From positions 1,984,001-2,048,000 of the forward strand of contig NZ_AP038785.1 of NCBI RefSeq assembly GCF_047160095.1: 64,000 nucleotides of DNA, given 5' to 3'. How positions within the stretch are numbered: the stretch's first letter is position 1; every line of letters begins with the position of its first letter. The translations under genes and the position numbers were made by a program. Positions 50,744 through 60,267 of this stretch are shown one piece after another. The notes beneath the pieces are model-generated. The model was not told the DNA's origin and made no database searches. It was given only the letters and a program-made list of their open reading frames with translations. The DNA comes from Rodentibacter abscessus. GTDB taxonomy: Bacteria; Pseudomonadota; Gammaproteobacteria; Enterobacterales; Pasteurellaceae.

Positions 50744-52936
50744 CTAGCTTAAATCCAGTGGGTCAACGTCCAAAATCAACCGCACTTGACTGTTTTTTTC
50801 TAAATTTGCTTGTTGATAATCCCGTAATGCTTTTTGCAATATCGTTCGCACGGAATGCTGTAAAAGTAATTGCCAACGGAATTGTCCCGCTTTTTTACTA
50901 AAGGGGGCGGGCATAGGACCCAATATTTGTAATCCTTCTATTCCTTTTCTTTGGAAAAAATCGGCAATTTGTTCCAAACATTGTTCCGCTAATTCCGAAC
51001 GGCGTGCCTGCGCCTTAAATAAAGCTTGAAAACTAAAGGGCGGCAATCCCATAGAATGGCGCAAACGCAAGTTTTCTTCGGCAAAGGCGGAATATCCTTT
51101 CGCAAGCAATGTATTCAATAAGGGATGATCCGGATAATGCGTTTGCAACACAACTTCCCCTTGTTTTTCCGCACGTCCGGCTCGCCCTGCCACTTGCACA
51201 TAAAGCTGTGCAAGCCGTTCTTCAGCGCGAAAATCTAAGGAAAACAACGCACTATCTACATTCACCAGTGCCACCAAAGTAACATTAGGGAAGTGATGCC
51301 CTTTCGCCAGCATTTGCGTACCGATAAGAATCTGGCTTTTCCCTTGTTGAATATCGTCCAAATAGCCTTCCAACTTGCCTTTGCGGGCAGTCGTGTCGCG
51401 ATCAATGCGGGCGATGGAATAAGTCGGAAATTGTGCCTTTAAGGTTTCTTCTAATTGCTCGGTACCAAGCCCTGTCGTTACCAAATGGGTAGAACCGCAA
51501 TTCCCGCACTGACGTGGAATCGTTTTTTGCGATCCGCAATGATGACAGCGCAAGGCCCGTTGATGTTGATGATAAGTGTAAGGTTTTTCACACTTCGGAC
51601 ATTGTGCAATCCAGCCGCACTCGTGACACAGAAGAACCGGTGCAAAACCACGGCGATTTAAGAAAAGTAATACTTGATTACCTTTTTCAAGGTGATTCCT
51701 AATTCGTTCCAACAGAAGTTGCGATAAGCCGTTTTGCACATATTGGTTCTTCAAATCGATAACGAAATGACGAAGTGCGGTCGAATTTCCCGCTCTTTTT
51801 GATAGCATCAAATGCTTGTATTTACCGTTTTGCACATTATTAAGGCTTTCCAAACTGGGGGTTGCCGATCCCATCAACACGGGAATGGCCAATTTCTGCG
51901 CCAGTACAATCGCTAAATCTCTCGTATGATAACGCCAACCGTCTTGCTGTTTGAAAGAAGCATCCTGTTCTTCATCTAAAATGATTGCACCCAAGTTTGA
52001 AAACGGCGTGAACAATGCCGAACGTGTACCTATTACCATCGCACTTTGCCCTAACCGAGCACGATTCCACACATTCAGCCGTTGTACATCCGTTAAATTG
52101 GAGTGATGAACATCAATTTCTACATTAAAACGCGCCTTAAAACGTTGTACCGTTTGCGGCGTTAAACCGATTTCCGGCACGAGCACCAATACCTGTTTGC
52201 CGGATTTTAAAATCTCCTCAATATATTGTAGGTAGATCTCCGTCTTTCCGGACCCCGTCACCCCCTCCAGCAGCCACACATTAAAATCACGTTGAAACAT
52301 CAGCTGACTAAACGCCAAAGCCTGTTGTTTATTCAGCGTTAAACGATTATCCGAATTTACCATCGGTTTATCGCCCAAAGTTTGCAGCCAGCTTTTAGGC
52401 TCCGTTTGAACAAGGACTTCACTCACACATTCTTTGCTTTTTAAGGCAGACCAAATTGCCGCACTAAACCCGTTATTGCCTTTTTCGAGATCTTGTTCAA
52501 GCAAACATTGCAACGCTTCCGCTTGTTTTTTGGAACGTTTGAATTTGCCCTGTGCCAAGGCATCTTTTCCTACCTCATTTATTCGCCAAAAAGTGCGGTC
52601 GTTTTTCAGCGCATTTTCACCGTTACGCAATTTCACCGGCAAGGCTTGAAATAACACCTCCCCCAACGCAGCTTGATAATAATTTGCAGCCCAATGAAGC
52701 CAATCCCAATATAGCGGCGTGAAAAGGGATTTCGTATCAAACGAAGTAATAATTTCTTTAAGCTTATCGGTTGACATTTCCGCTTTTTCAGGCAATTCCG
52801 TCACAATTGCTACACGCTTTTGTGAAGCAAAAGGCACAAGAACACGCCCACCCACTACCAATGACATTTCATCAGGAGCGAGATAATCAAATAATCGGGG
52901 AAGCGGCACTGCAAGTGCCACGCGCGCAATTTTCAT
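50744..52936 (-). CDS. priA: Primosomal protein N' (replication restart helicase PriA)
   Basis: A 730-residue superfamily 2 helicase that reloads the replisome at stalled forks. Walker A is GVTGSGKTE near residue 226, the DEAH-type box DEEQD near 321, and eight zinc cysteines lie between about 440 and 485 (CHECGW, CPKC, CHHC, CGNC). Length matches E. coli (732). It is divergent from trmB. Uptake signals lie near 51776 and 52590. Confidence 0.97.
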   Translation of the reverse strand: MKIARVALAVPLPRLFDYLAPDEMSLVVGGRVLVPFASQKRVAIVTELPEKAEMSTDKLKEIITSFDTKSLFTPLYWDWLHWAANYYQAALGEVLFQALPVKLRNGENALKNDRTFWRINEVGKDALAQGKFKRSKKQAEALQCLLEQDLEKGNNGFSAAIWSALKSKECVSEVLVQTEPKSWLQTLGDKPMVNSDNRLTLNKQQALAFSQLMFQRDFNVWLLEGVTGSGKTEIYLQYIEEILKSGKQVLVLVPEIGLTPQTVQRFKARFNVEIDVHHSNLTDVQRLNVWNRARLGQSAMVIGTRSALFTPFSNLGAIILDEEQDASFKQQDGWRYHTRDLAIVLAQKLAIPVLMGSATPSLESLNNVQNGKYKHLMLSKRAGNSTALRHFVIDLKNQYVQNGLSQLLLERIRNHLEKGNQVLLFLNRRGFAPVLLCHECGWIAQCPKCEKPYTYHQHQRALRCHHCGSQKTIPRQCGNCGSTHLVTTGLGTEQLEETLKAQFPTYSIARIDRDTTARKGKLEGYLDDIQQGKSQILIGTQMLAKGHHFPNVTLVALVNVDSALFSLDFRAEERLAQLYVQVAGRAGRAEKQGEVVLQTHYPDHPLLNTLLAKGYSAFAEENLRLRHSMGLPPFSFQALFKAQARRSELAEQCLEQIADFFQRKGIEGLQILGPMPAPFSKKAGQFRWQLLLQHSVRTILQKALRDYQQANLEKNSQVRLILDVDPLDLS

Positions 52937-53032
52937 AGAAATCCTTGGAAAAAATTTGCCCCATTATACGGGAAAAGCAGGGATTTCGTGTATAATCGCC
53001 GCCAATTTTTCAGAACCTAATAAAACAGATTT

Positions 53033-53773
53033 ATGACACAAACTTTTGCCGATCAAAAACGTAAAACCGTTGAAACTGCCGAATTTACCGAAGACGGACG
53101 TTATAAACGCAAAGTGCGTAGTTTTGTCTTGCGTACCGGTCGCTTAAGCGAATTTCAAAAAAATATGATGAACGCTCACTGGGGAGCGCTTGGGTTGGAT
53201 TATCAAACCGAACCCTTTAATTTTTCTTACATTTACGGCAATGATAATCCTGTCGTATTAGAAATCGGTTTCGGTATGGGGAAATCTTTAGTGGATATGG
53301 CGGCGGCGAACCCCGATAAAAACTATCTCGGTATTGAAGTCCACACACCGGGTGTCGGTGCGTGTATTGCTTATGCAGTGGAAAAAAACGTGAGAAACTT
53401 ACGAGTGATTTGCCATGATGCCACTGAAATTCTCCGAGATAGCATTGCAGACGGTGCCTTAGGCGGATTACAACTTTTCTTCCCCGATCCTTGGCATAAA
53501 GCAAAACATCACAAACGCCGCATTGTTCAACCGCACTTTGTCGAGCAGGTAGTGCGAAAACTGGGGGAAAAAGGCTTTATCCATATGGCAACGGATTGGG
53601 AAAACTATGCGGAACAAATGTTAGAAGTGCTAAGTGCCAATACCGATTTAGAGAATACGGCGGAAAGCGGAAATTATATTCCCCGCCCTGATTTTCGCCC
53701 TCTCACGAAATTTGAGGCCCGCGGTCATCGCTTAGGACACGGCGTGTGGGATTTGTATTTCGTTAAGAGATAG
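53033..53773 (+). CDS. trmB: tRNA (guanine-46-N7)-methyltransferase
   Basis: A 246-residue SAM-dependent methyltransferase with the SAM loop LEIGFGMGKS near residue 77 and the conserved FPDPWHKAKHHKRR near 155. It makes m7G46 in the variable loop of many tRNAs. It leads toward yggL as in E. coli. An uptake signal is inside near 53529. Confidence 0.96.
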   Translation: MTQTFADQKRKTVETAEFTEDGRYKRKVRSFVLRTGRLSEFQKNMMNAHWGALGLDYQTEPFNFSYIYGNDNPVVLEIGFGMGKSLVDMAAANPDKNYLGIEVHTPGVGACIAYAVEKNVRNLRVICHDATEILRDSIADGALGGLQLFFPDPWHKAKHHKRRIVQPHFVEQVVRKLGEKGFIHMATDWENYAEQMLEVLSANTDLENTAESGNYIPRPDFRPLTKFEARGHRLGHGVWDLYFVKR

Positions 53774-54158
53774 TTTTTTCTTTCTCAGAATTTAATTCGC
53801 TATAGCCCACCCCGTCTCTTTCTACTTCCTTAAAAGAAGAAAAGCAAAGAAGAGCGGTTAATTTTTTGAGTATTTTTTTATAATGCGCCATTAAAATGCC
53901 CCATATAAATCGCCTGAATGGAAATGAAATTTTTAGAAAAATAACGCCGAGCGAGAGCGTAGCGAACATCAGGCTTATTTTTCGTAAAAAAATTTCATTG
54001 GAATGAGGAACTGCGATTTAACTAGGGATGTGTTTCTTTTACCCACTTTGCTTTGCACGAACAAAGAAAAGTAGGTCGCCAATCCGGCGAAAAACGATGT
54101 TAAAATGTTACAATTAATATAAAATACCCAACCAACTCAAACAACGGAGAAACCTAAA
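53774..54158. repeat. Structured repeat-like element between trmB and yggL
   Basis: No supported gene in this 385-base gap. It holds a long imperfect inverted repeat (about 53922-53947 against 53970-54001, aatgaaattttt...aaaataa and its complement) around gagcgagagcgtagcgaac, then a second hairpin (acccactttgctttg 54041-54055, loop cacgaa, caaagaaaagtaggt 54062-54076) and a short tcgcc/ggcga stem to 54090. The layout suggests a dispersed non-coding element. Confidence 0.6.
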
Positions 54159-54503
54159 ATGTCCAAATCCTACAACCAACGCCAACGTAAAAAGCTCCAT
54201 CTTGCGGAATTCCAAGAGCTTGGTTTTCTTGTAAACTTCCAATTTGCAGAAGGTACGGCGATTGAAACCGTAGATGAAATCGTTGATCGTTTTATCAATG
54301 AAGTTATCCAACCGAACGGTTTAGCTTATGAAGGCAGCGGATACTTACATTGGGAAGGTTTAGTTTGCTTGGAAAAAATCGGCAAATGTGACGAAAGCCA
54401 CCGTGAAACCGTGAAAAAATGGCTTGAAGCGAACGGTTTACAACAAATTGAAATCAGTGAATTATTCGATATTTGGTGGGAATATCCGGCAAACAACGCA
54501 TAA
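54159..54503 (+). CDS. yggL: YggL family 50S ribosome-binding protein
   Basis: A 114-residue acidic protein beginning MSKSYNQRQRKKLHLAEFQE, matching YggL (DUF469), which associates with the 50S subunit; its exact role is not settled. Conserved FDIWWE lies near the C terminus. GGAGAAACC precedes the ATG. It has its own upstream structured region and terminator. Confidence 0.9.
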   Translation: MSKSYNQRQRKKLHLAEFQELGFLVNFQFAEGTAIETVDEIVDRFINEVIQPNGLAYEGSGYLHWEGLVCLEKIGKCDESHRETVKKWLEANGLQQIEISELFDIWWEYPANNA

Positions 54504-54519
54504 TTTATCCCAATAAAAA

Positions 54520-54560
54520 AATAGCGTGAGAAAGCAATTTTCCACGCTGTTTTTGTTTTC
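54520..54560 (+). terminator. Terminator after yggL
   Basis: Outer stem agcgtg (54523-54528) pairs with cacgct (54543-54548), supported by an inner gaaa/tttc pairing, and is followed by a gtttttgtttt run. Confidence 0.75.
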
Positions 54561-54595
54561 AAGAACTCACTCAAAATCGACCGCACTTCATTTCC

Positions 54596-54648
54596 TTGAT
54601 CTATCACAATAAAAGTTCAAATTTCTGCCAATCTACCCATTTTTGGTA
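54596..54648 (+). promoter_or_regulatory. Putative FNR and NarP-type sites before the nap operon
   Basis: TTGAT-CTAT-CACAA (54596-54609) matches the FNR consensus at eight of ten positions with a perfect left half. TACCCAT (54634-54640) and inverted GGTA (54645-54648) resemble a NarL/NarP dyad with spacing one base short of the usual 7-2-7. Both lie upstream of napF, whose E. coli counterpart is controlled by FNR and NarP. Confidence 0.5.
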
Positions 54649-54723
54649 GTTCCTATCTCTTGCGGGCAACCGCATAATTTGCAGCCTGAAAAGGTATTAA
54701 GAGCAATTCCAAAGGCAAATGAG

Positions 54724-55251
54724 ATGACAGTTGAAAACTTACCGCGCAGACAATTTTTACGGGGTAAATTTTTAGCGTCATTGCATACCAAAAATGAGCA
54801 GATTCAAGGTTTTGAAGGGATTCGTCCCCCTTGGGCGGTGTCGAATAAAGAATTTGTTGAACAATGCACCCGTTGTCGGGATTGTATTGAGATTTGCGAA
54901 ACTCAGATTTTAATCGAAGGCGATGGCGGTTTTCCTGAAGTACGGTTCGATAAAGGCGAATGTACCTTTTGCAGAAAATGCGTTGAAGTATGCCGGCAGC
55001 CGATTTTTCGCCCGTTAGAAGAATTGCCTTGGACACATAAAATCAACATCGGTGCAAATTGCTTGGCACGGCAGCATATTGAATGTCGTTCTTGTCAGGA
55101 TAATTGTTCAATGAATGCTATTCGTTTTCGCTTACAAATAGGTGGTGTTGCACGGCCTACTGTGAATTTGGAAAGTTGTAACGGCTGTGGTGCTTGCATT
55201 CAAAGTTGCCCGGTAAATGCGATAGAAATAAGTAATTTTAAAGCAGAATGA
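54724..55251 (+). CDS. napF: NapF, cytoplasmic ferredoxin-type maturation protein of periplasmic nitrate reductase
   Basis: A 175-residue protein with four cysteine clusters for three to four 4Fe-4S centres: CTRCRDCIEICE, CTFCRKCVEVCR, CRSCQDNCS and CNGCGACIQSCP. In E. coli NapF acts in the cytoplasm on NapA before export. The start at 54724 (MTVENLPRRQFLRG) matches the family; the open frame before it is not used. It overlaps napD by four bases. Confidence 0.93.
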   Translation: MTVENLPRRQFLRGKFLASLHTKNEQIQGFEGIRPPWAVSNKEFVEQCTRCRDCIEICETQILIEGDGGFPEVRFDKGECTFCRKCVEVCRQPIFRPLEELPWTHKINIGANCLARQHIECRSCQDNCSMNAIRFRLQIGGVARPTVNLESCNGCGACIQSCPVNAIEISNFKAE

Positions 55252-55526
55252 ATAAAACGAGTTTAACATCGGAAAACGCAAAAGATTGGCACGTAGTGGG
55301 GCTTGTCGTACAAGGGAAGCCTGAAAAAATGGCGGCGATTCAGACCGCACTTTTAGCAATCGAACATACCGAAATCCCTACTTTCGATGAAAAGATGGGC
55401 AAAATGGTTGTTGTGATGCAATCCGATGATCAACATCTTCTCCTCGATAATATGGAGAGTGTGAAAGAGATTGAAGGTGTCATTAACGTGTCATTGGTGT
55501 ATCACGAGCAGGATGAAAATAAATAG
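55248..55526 (+). CDS. napD: NapD, chaperone for NapA
   Basis: A 92-residue ferredoxin-like-fold protein (DWHVVGLVVQGKPEKM) that binds the NapA Tat signal peptide to delay export until the cofactor is inserted. It overlaps napF by four bases (ATGA) and precedes napA by 57 bases. An uptake signal lies near 55343. Confidence 0.92.
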   Translation: MNKTSLTSENAKDWHVVGLVVQGKPEKMAAIQTALLAIEHTEIPTFDEKMGKMVVVMQSDDQHLLLDNMESVKEIEGVINVSLVYHEQDENK

Positions 55527-55583
55527 TTTTTCTATAAACATTCAATGTATCTAAAAATCAGTATTTAACGTGGGGGAAATGCA

Positions 55584-58067
55584 ATGAAGGTAAGTCGCCG
55601 AGACTTTATGAAAGCCAATGCGGCAATGGCTGCTGCAACGGCTGCGGGATTAACCATCCCTATTAAAAATGTGGTTGCGGCAGAATCCGAAATAAAATGG
55701 GATAAAGCGGTTTGCCGTTTCTGTGGTACGGGTTGTGCCGTTTTAGTCGGTACGAAAGACGGACGTGTGGTGGCATCGCAAGGTGATCCTGATGCAGAAG
55801 TTAATCGTGGTTTGAACTGTATTAAAGGTTACTTCTTACCGAAAATTATGTACGGCAAAGATCGTCTCACTCAACCGATGTTACGTATGACAAACGGTAA
55901 ATTCGACAAGAACGGAGATTTTGCGCCGGTTTCTTGGGATGTCGCTTTCAAAACTATGGCGGAAAAATTCAAAGAAGCCTTTAAAAAGAACGGTCAAAAT
56001 GCTGTGGGTATGTTTAGTTCCGGTCAATCCACCATTTGGGAAGGTTATGCGAAGAACAAACTTTGGAAAGCCGGCTTCCGTTCTAATAATGTTGACCCGA
56101 ATGCCCGTCACTGTATGGCGTCTGCCGCAGTAGCCTTTATGCGTACTTTCGGTATGGATGAACCTATGGGTTGCTATGATGATATTGAGCAGGCTGAAGC
56201 CTTTGTGCTTTGGGGTTCAAATATGGCGGAAATGCACCCGATTTTATGGTCGCGCATTACCGATCGCCGTATTTCTAATCCTGATGTAAAAGTTGCCGTA
56301 CTTTCTACTTTTGAACATCGTAGTTTTGAACTTGCCGACTACGGTTTAGTGTTTACACCGCAAACCGACTTAGCAATTATGAACTACATCATCAATTACC
56401 TCATTCAAAATGATGCGATAAATTGGGATTTCGTCAATAAACACACGAAATTCAAACGTGGTGAAACCAATATCGGTTACGGTTTACGTCCTGAAAATCC
56501 GTTGGAAAAAGAGACGAATCGTAAAACTGCGGGCAAAATGTATGATTCGACTTTTGAAGAATTAAAGCAACTCGTCTCCGAATACACATTGGATAAGGCC
56601 CACGAATTATCGGGTGTGCCGAAAGATCAACTGGAACATTTAGCCAAACTTTATGCCGATCCGAAGAAAAAAGTAGTGTCATTTTGGACGATGGGCTTTA
56701 ATCAACACACCCGTGGCGTGTGGGCGAACCACTTAATTTATAACATTCACTTGTTAACCGGCAAAATCTCTATTCCGGGTTGTGGACCGTTCTCATTAAC
56801 CGGTCAACCGTCCGCTTGCGGTACGGCACGTGAAGTGGGTTCTTTCCCACACCGTTTACCGGCTGATTTAGTCGTTACCAATCCGAAACATCGTGAAACG
56901 GCAGAACGTATTTGGAAATTACCGGCAGGAACTATCTCTGAAAAAGTTGGCTTGGACACGATTGCACAAGACCGTGCAATGCACGATGGCAAAATGAATG
57001 TGCTGTGGCAAATGTGTAACAACAATATGCAAGCAGGTCCTAATATCAACGCAGATCGTTTACCGGGTTGGCGTAAAGAAGGCAACTTCGTCATCGTTTC
57101 TGACCCATATCCGACAGTTTCTGCATTGTCCGCCGATTTAATTTTGCCAACCGCAATGTGGGTGGAAAAAGAAGGGGCATACGGTAACGCAGAACGCCGC
57201 ACACAATTTTGGCGTCAACAAGTGAAAGCTCCGGGCGAGGCAAAATCCGACTTGTGGCAATTAATGGAGTTTGCAAAATACTTCACCACCGATGAAATGT
57301 GGTCGGAAGAATTACTTGCCCAAATGCCGGAATACCGTGGAAAAACCCTGTATGAAGTGTTATTTAAAAACGGACAAGTGGATAAATTCCCGCTTAGCGA
57401 ACTTGCCGAAGGTCAATTAAATGACGAATCGGAACATTTCGGTTACTACGTTCATAAAGGCTTATTTGAAGAGTATGCCTCATTTGGTCGTGGTCATGGC
57501 CATGATCTGGCACCGTTTGAGATGTATCACAAAGCCCGTGGTTTACGTTGGCCGGTGGTAGATGGCAAAGAAACCCTATGGCGTTATCGCGAAGGCTTTG
57601 ATCCTTATGTGAAAGAAGGTGAAGGCGTGGCGTTCTATGGTTATCCGGATAAAAAAGCAATCATTCTTGCCGTGCCTTATGAGCCGGCGGCGGAATCACC
57701 TGATGCGGAATACGACCTATGGCTATCAACCGGTCGTGTTCTTGAACACTGGCATACCGGCACAATGACACGTCGTGTACCGGAATTACACCGTGCATTC
57801 CCAAATAATCTGGTGTGGATGCACCCATTAGATGCCGAAGCCCGTGGTTTACGCCATGGCGATAAAATCAAGATTTCATCACGTCGCGGTGAAATGATTT
57901 CTTATCTTGATACACGCGGACGCAATAAACCGCCTCGCGGTTTGGTTTATACCACCTTCTTTGATGCCGGTCAGCTTGCAAATGCCTTAACGTTAGATGC
58001 AACCGATCCGATTTCAAAAGAAACGGACTTTAAAAAATGCGCCGTGAAAGTGGAAAAAGCAGCGTAA
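55584..58067 (+). CDS. napA: NapA, catalytic subunit of periplasmic nitrate reductase
   Basis: An 827-residue molybdopterin oxidoreductase with a Tat signal (SRRDFMK at 4-10, cleavage near VVAAES). One 4Fe-4S cluster is bound by C44, C47, C51 and C79 (CRFCGTGC ... GLNC), and the Mo-ligating Cys is in PNARHCMAS near residue 178. It reduces nitrate to nitrite in the periplasm. Length matches the E. coli enzyme (828). GTGGGGGAAATGC gives the ribosome site. Confidence 0.98.
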   Translation: MKVSRRDFMKANAAMAAATAAGLTIPIKNVVAAESEIKWDKAVCRFCGTGCAVLVGTKDGRVVASQGDPDAEVNRGLNCIKGYFLPKIMYGKDRLTQPMLRMTNGKFDKNGDFAPVSWDVAFKTMAEKFKEAFKKNGQNAVGMFSSGQSTIWEGYAKNKLWKAGFRSNNVDPNARHCMASAAVAFMRTFGMDEPMGCYDDIEQAEAFVLWGSNMAEMHPILWSRITDRRISNPDVKVAVLSTFEHRSFELADYGLVFTPQTDLAIMNYIINYLIQNDAINWDFVNKHTKFKRGETNIGYGLRPENPLEKETNRKTAGKMYDSTFEELKQLVSEYTLDKAHELSGVPKDQLEHLAKLYADPKKKVVSFWTMGFNQHTRGVWANHLIYNIHLLTGKISIPGCGPFSLTGQPSACGTAREVGSFPHRLPADLVVTNPKHRETAERIWKLPAGTISEKVGLDTIAQDRAMHDGKMNVLWQMCNNNMQAGPNINADRLPGWRKEGNFVIVSDPYPTVSALSADLILPTAMWVEKEGAYGNAERRTQFWRQQVKAPGEAKSDLWQLMEFAKYFTTDEMWSEELLAQMPEYRGKTLYEVLFKNGQVDKFPLSELAEGQLNDESEHFGYYVHKGLFEEYASFGRGHGHDLAPFEMYHKARGLRWPVVDGKETLWRYREGFDPYVKEGEGVAFYGYPDKKAIILAVPYEPAAESPDAEYDLWLSTGRVLEHWHTGTMTRRVPELHRAFPNNLVWMHPLDAEARGLRHGDKIKISSRRGEMISYLDTRGRNKPPRGLVYTTFFDAGQLANALTLDATDPISKETDFKKCAVKVEKAA

Positions 58068-58137
58068 AAACAAGGTAAAAATCAACCGCACTTTATCGGT
58101 ATGGAATAAAAAAGTGCGGTTAAAAATCAAAAAGAAA

Positions 58138-58941
58138 ATGAAAAAGCCTATTCTTAATCCTGAACGCAGACGCTTTTTAAAAGAAACCACCCGCACTGCG
58201 GGTGGTCTTGTCGGCGTGGGGATTTTGTTGGGATTACAGCAAAAACAAAGCCTTGCCCGTGAAGGCGTACCCTTGCGCCCTCCCTTTGCATTGCAAGAGG
58301 CGAAAGCCTTTTCTGCAGCCTGTATTCGTTGCGGTCAGTGTGTACAAGCCTGCCCATACGATATGTTGCATTTGGCTTCACTATTATCACCTATGGAAGC
58401 GGGAACGCCGTATTTTATCGCACGTGATAAACCTTGTGAGATGTGTCCGGATATTCCGTGCGCCCATGCCTGCCCAAGTGGGGCATTGGATCGCAATGCG
58501 ACCGACATTAATGAATCACGAATGGGGTTATCGGTGTTATTGGATCACGAAACCTGCTTAAACTGGCAAGGATTACGTTGTGATGTGTGTTATCGCGTTT
58601 GTCCGTTAATCGACAAAGCCATCACATTGGAAAAACAACATAATCCACGTTCGGACAAACACGCCTTGTTTATACCAACGGTTCATTCCGATGCTTGTAC
58701 AGGTTGTGGAAAATGTGAACAAGCCTGTGTATTGGAAGAAGCGGCGATTAAGGTTCTGCCAATAGAACTGGCGAAAGGTATGCTTGGTAAACATTATCGT
58801 TTGGGTTGGGAAGAAAAAGCGAAAGCCGGTCATTCCCTTGCGCCGAGCGATATGATTTCGCTACCGACACGCACACCCGAAGCGGTAATAGCCGAACCGG
58901 CAGAACCGATTTTGGCACCGGTATTAGGAGGCGGAAAATAA
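58138..58941 (+). CDS. napG: NapG, periplasmic ferredoxin-type quinol electron transfer protein
   Basis: A 267-residue protein with a Tat signal (PERRRFLKETTRTAGG) and four 4Fe-4S cysteine clusters: CIRCGQCVQACP, CEMCPDIPCAHACP, CDVCYRVCP and CTGCGKCEQAC. With NapH it takes electrons from quinol. The start at 58138 (MKKPILNPERRRF) is chosen; an upstream GTG at 58114 lies inside an uptake signal (aagtgcggt) and is unlikely. It overlaps napH by one base. Confidence 0.93.
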   Translation: MKKPILNPERRRFLKETTRTAGGLVGVGILLGLQQKQSLAREGVPLRPPFALQEAKAFSAACIRCGQCVQACPYDMLHLASLLSPMEAGTPYFIARDKPCEMCPDIPCAHACPSGALDRNATDINESRMGLSVLLDHETCLNWQGLRCDVCYRVCPLIDKAITLEKQHNPRSDKHALFIPTVHSDACTGCGKCEQACVLEEAAIKVLPIELAKGMLGKHYRLGWEEKAKAGHSLAPSDMISLPTRTPEAVIAEPAEPILAPVLGGGK

Positions 58942-59804
58942 TGGCAAATGCACCTAAATATGCCGGGAAAGAATCCCGTGAAAAGTGGGGTTGGTGGTAT
59001 GCAAATCGCTTTTTATTTTGGCGTCGATTAAGCCAACTTAGCATTATCGCGATGTTCTTAAGCGGTCCTTACTTAGGCATATGGATTTTAAAAGGCAATT
59101 ATAGCGGCAGCTTACTATTGGATACGATTCCCTTAAGTGATCCTTTAATTACCTTTGAAAGTCTTGCCGCCGGGCATCTGCCTGATACGCTCACCTTAAT
59201 AGGTGCAGCCATTATCGTGCTTTGCTACGCAGTCCTTGGTAGCAAAATATTTTGCGGTTGGGTTTGCCCGCTGAATATGATAACTGATACGGCAGCATGG
59301 TTACGCCGCAAACTGGGGATTCGCCAAACGGCAAAACTTTCACGCAGCTTACGTTACGGCATTCTGGTAATGATTTTACTGGGTAGTGCGGTAAGCGGTA
59401 TGTTGTTATGGGAATGGATTAACCCTGTTGCGGCGTTAGGTCGTGCCTTCGTATTCGGTTTAGGTGCAACGGCGTGGCTGGTACTGGTGATTTTTCTTTT
59501 TGATTTATTGATTGCAGAACACGGCTGGTGCGGGCATCTTTGCCCCATTGGTGCTGCTTATGGGCTAATCGGAGCAAAAAGTTTAATCCGAATTAAAGTG
59601 ATTGACCGAGCCAAATGCGATAATTGTATGGATTGTTACAATGTCTGCCCGGAAGCCCAAGTATTACGTTCACCTTTACACGGAAAAAAAGACGAAAGCC
59701 TCCTTGTGCTTTCGAAAGATTGTATTAGTTGCGGGCGTTGCATTGACGTTTGCGCTGAAAAAGTTTTCAAATTTTCGACTAGATTCGATCATTCAGGGGA
59801 GTGA
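58941..59804 (+). CDS. napH: NapH, membrane-bound quinol dehydrogenase component
   Basis: A 287-residue protein with four transmembrane helices, two CX3CP motifs (FCGWVCPL, WCGHLCPI) in the membrane part, and two C-terminal 4Fe-4S clusters (CDNCMDCYNVCP, CISCGRCIDVCA). It equals E. coli NapH in length. With NapG it forms a quinol-to-NapB/NapA path. The stop of napG overlaps its ATG (TAATG). Confidence 0.95.
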   Translation: MANAPKYAGKESREKWGWWYANRFLFWRRLSQLSIIAMFLSGPYLGIWILKGNYSGSLLLDTIPLSDPLITFESLAAGHLPDTLTLIGAAIIVLCYAVLGSKIFCGWVCPLNMITDTAAWLRRKLGIRQTAKLSRSLRYGILVMILLGSAVSGMLLWEWINPVAALGRAFVFGLGATAWLVLVIFLFDLLIAEHGWCGHLCPIGAAYGLIGAKSLIRIKVIDRAKCDNCMDCYNVCPEAQVLRSPLHGKKDESLLVLSKDCISCGRCIDVCAEKVFKFSTRFDHSGE

Positions 59805-59809
59805 TTAAT

Positions 59810-60253
59810 ATGACTAAACAGGTATCTAAAATTTTAGCGGGATTTATGACCGCACTTTTTGCCGGTTCGTTAATGGCAGCGGATGTGCAACCGATCGGGA
59901 AAGATTTAACCCAATCACCGGAAAATATAGCACCGGCTTTTCACCATGCACCACGTCAAAGTGAATTACCCGCATTAAATTATGTAAATCAGCCGCCTAT
60001 GGTGCCACATAGTGTAGCCAATTACCAAGTCACAAAAAATGTGAACCAGTGTCTAAACTGTCACAGCCCGGAAAATGCCCGTTTAAGCGGTGCTACCCGA
60101 ATCAGCCCGACACACTTTATGGATCGTGACGGTAACGTAGGTTCCACTTCCTCACCGCGTCGCTATTTCTGTTTACAATGCCACGTTTCTCAATCAAATG
60201 TGGATCCTATCGTACCGAACGAATTCAAACCGTTGAAAGGTTACGGCAACTAA
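59810..60253 (+). CDS. napB: NapB, diheme cytochrome c subunit of periplasmic nitrate reductase
   Basis: A 147-residue periplasmic protein with a signal peptide (ending SLMAAD) and two c-type heme motifs, CLNCH and CLQCH, near residues 84 and 125. It passes electrons to NapA. The start at 59810 has AGGGGAG eight bases upstream; an in-frame GTG at 59801 is a less likely alternative. An uptake signal is near 59848. Confidence 0.94.
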   Translation: MTKQVSKILAGFMTALFAGSLMAADVQPIGKDLTQSPENIAPAFHHAPRQSELPALNYVNQPPMVPHSVANYQVTKNVNQCLNCHSPENARLSGATRISPTHFMDRDGNVGSTSSPRRYFCLQCHVSQSNVDPIVPNEFKPLKGYGN

Positions 60254-60267
60254 ATTAAGGAAGGGCT

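Noticed and set aside
53763..53969. 68-residue minus-strand frame after trmB
   Set aside because: It runs into the end of trmB and the inverted repeat; no conserved sequence or ribosome site.
59053..59062. AAGCGGTC core inside napH as an Actinobacillus-type uptake signal
   Set aside because: It matches only eight of ten bases of ACAAGCGGTC and arises from the LSGP codons, so it is probably chance.
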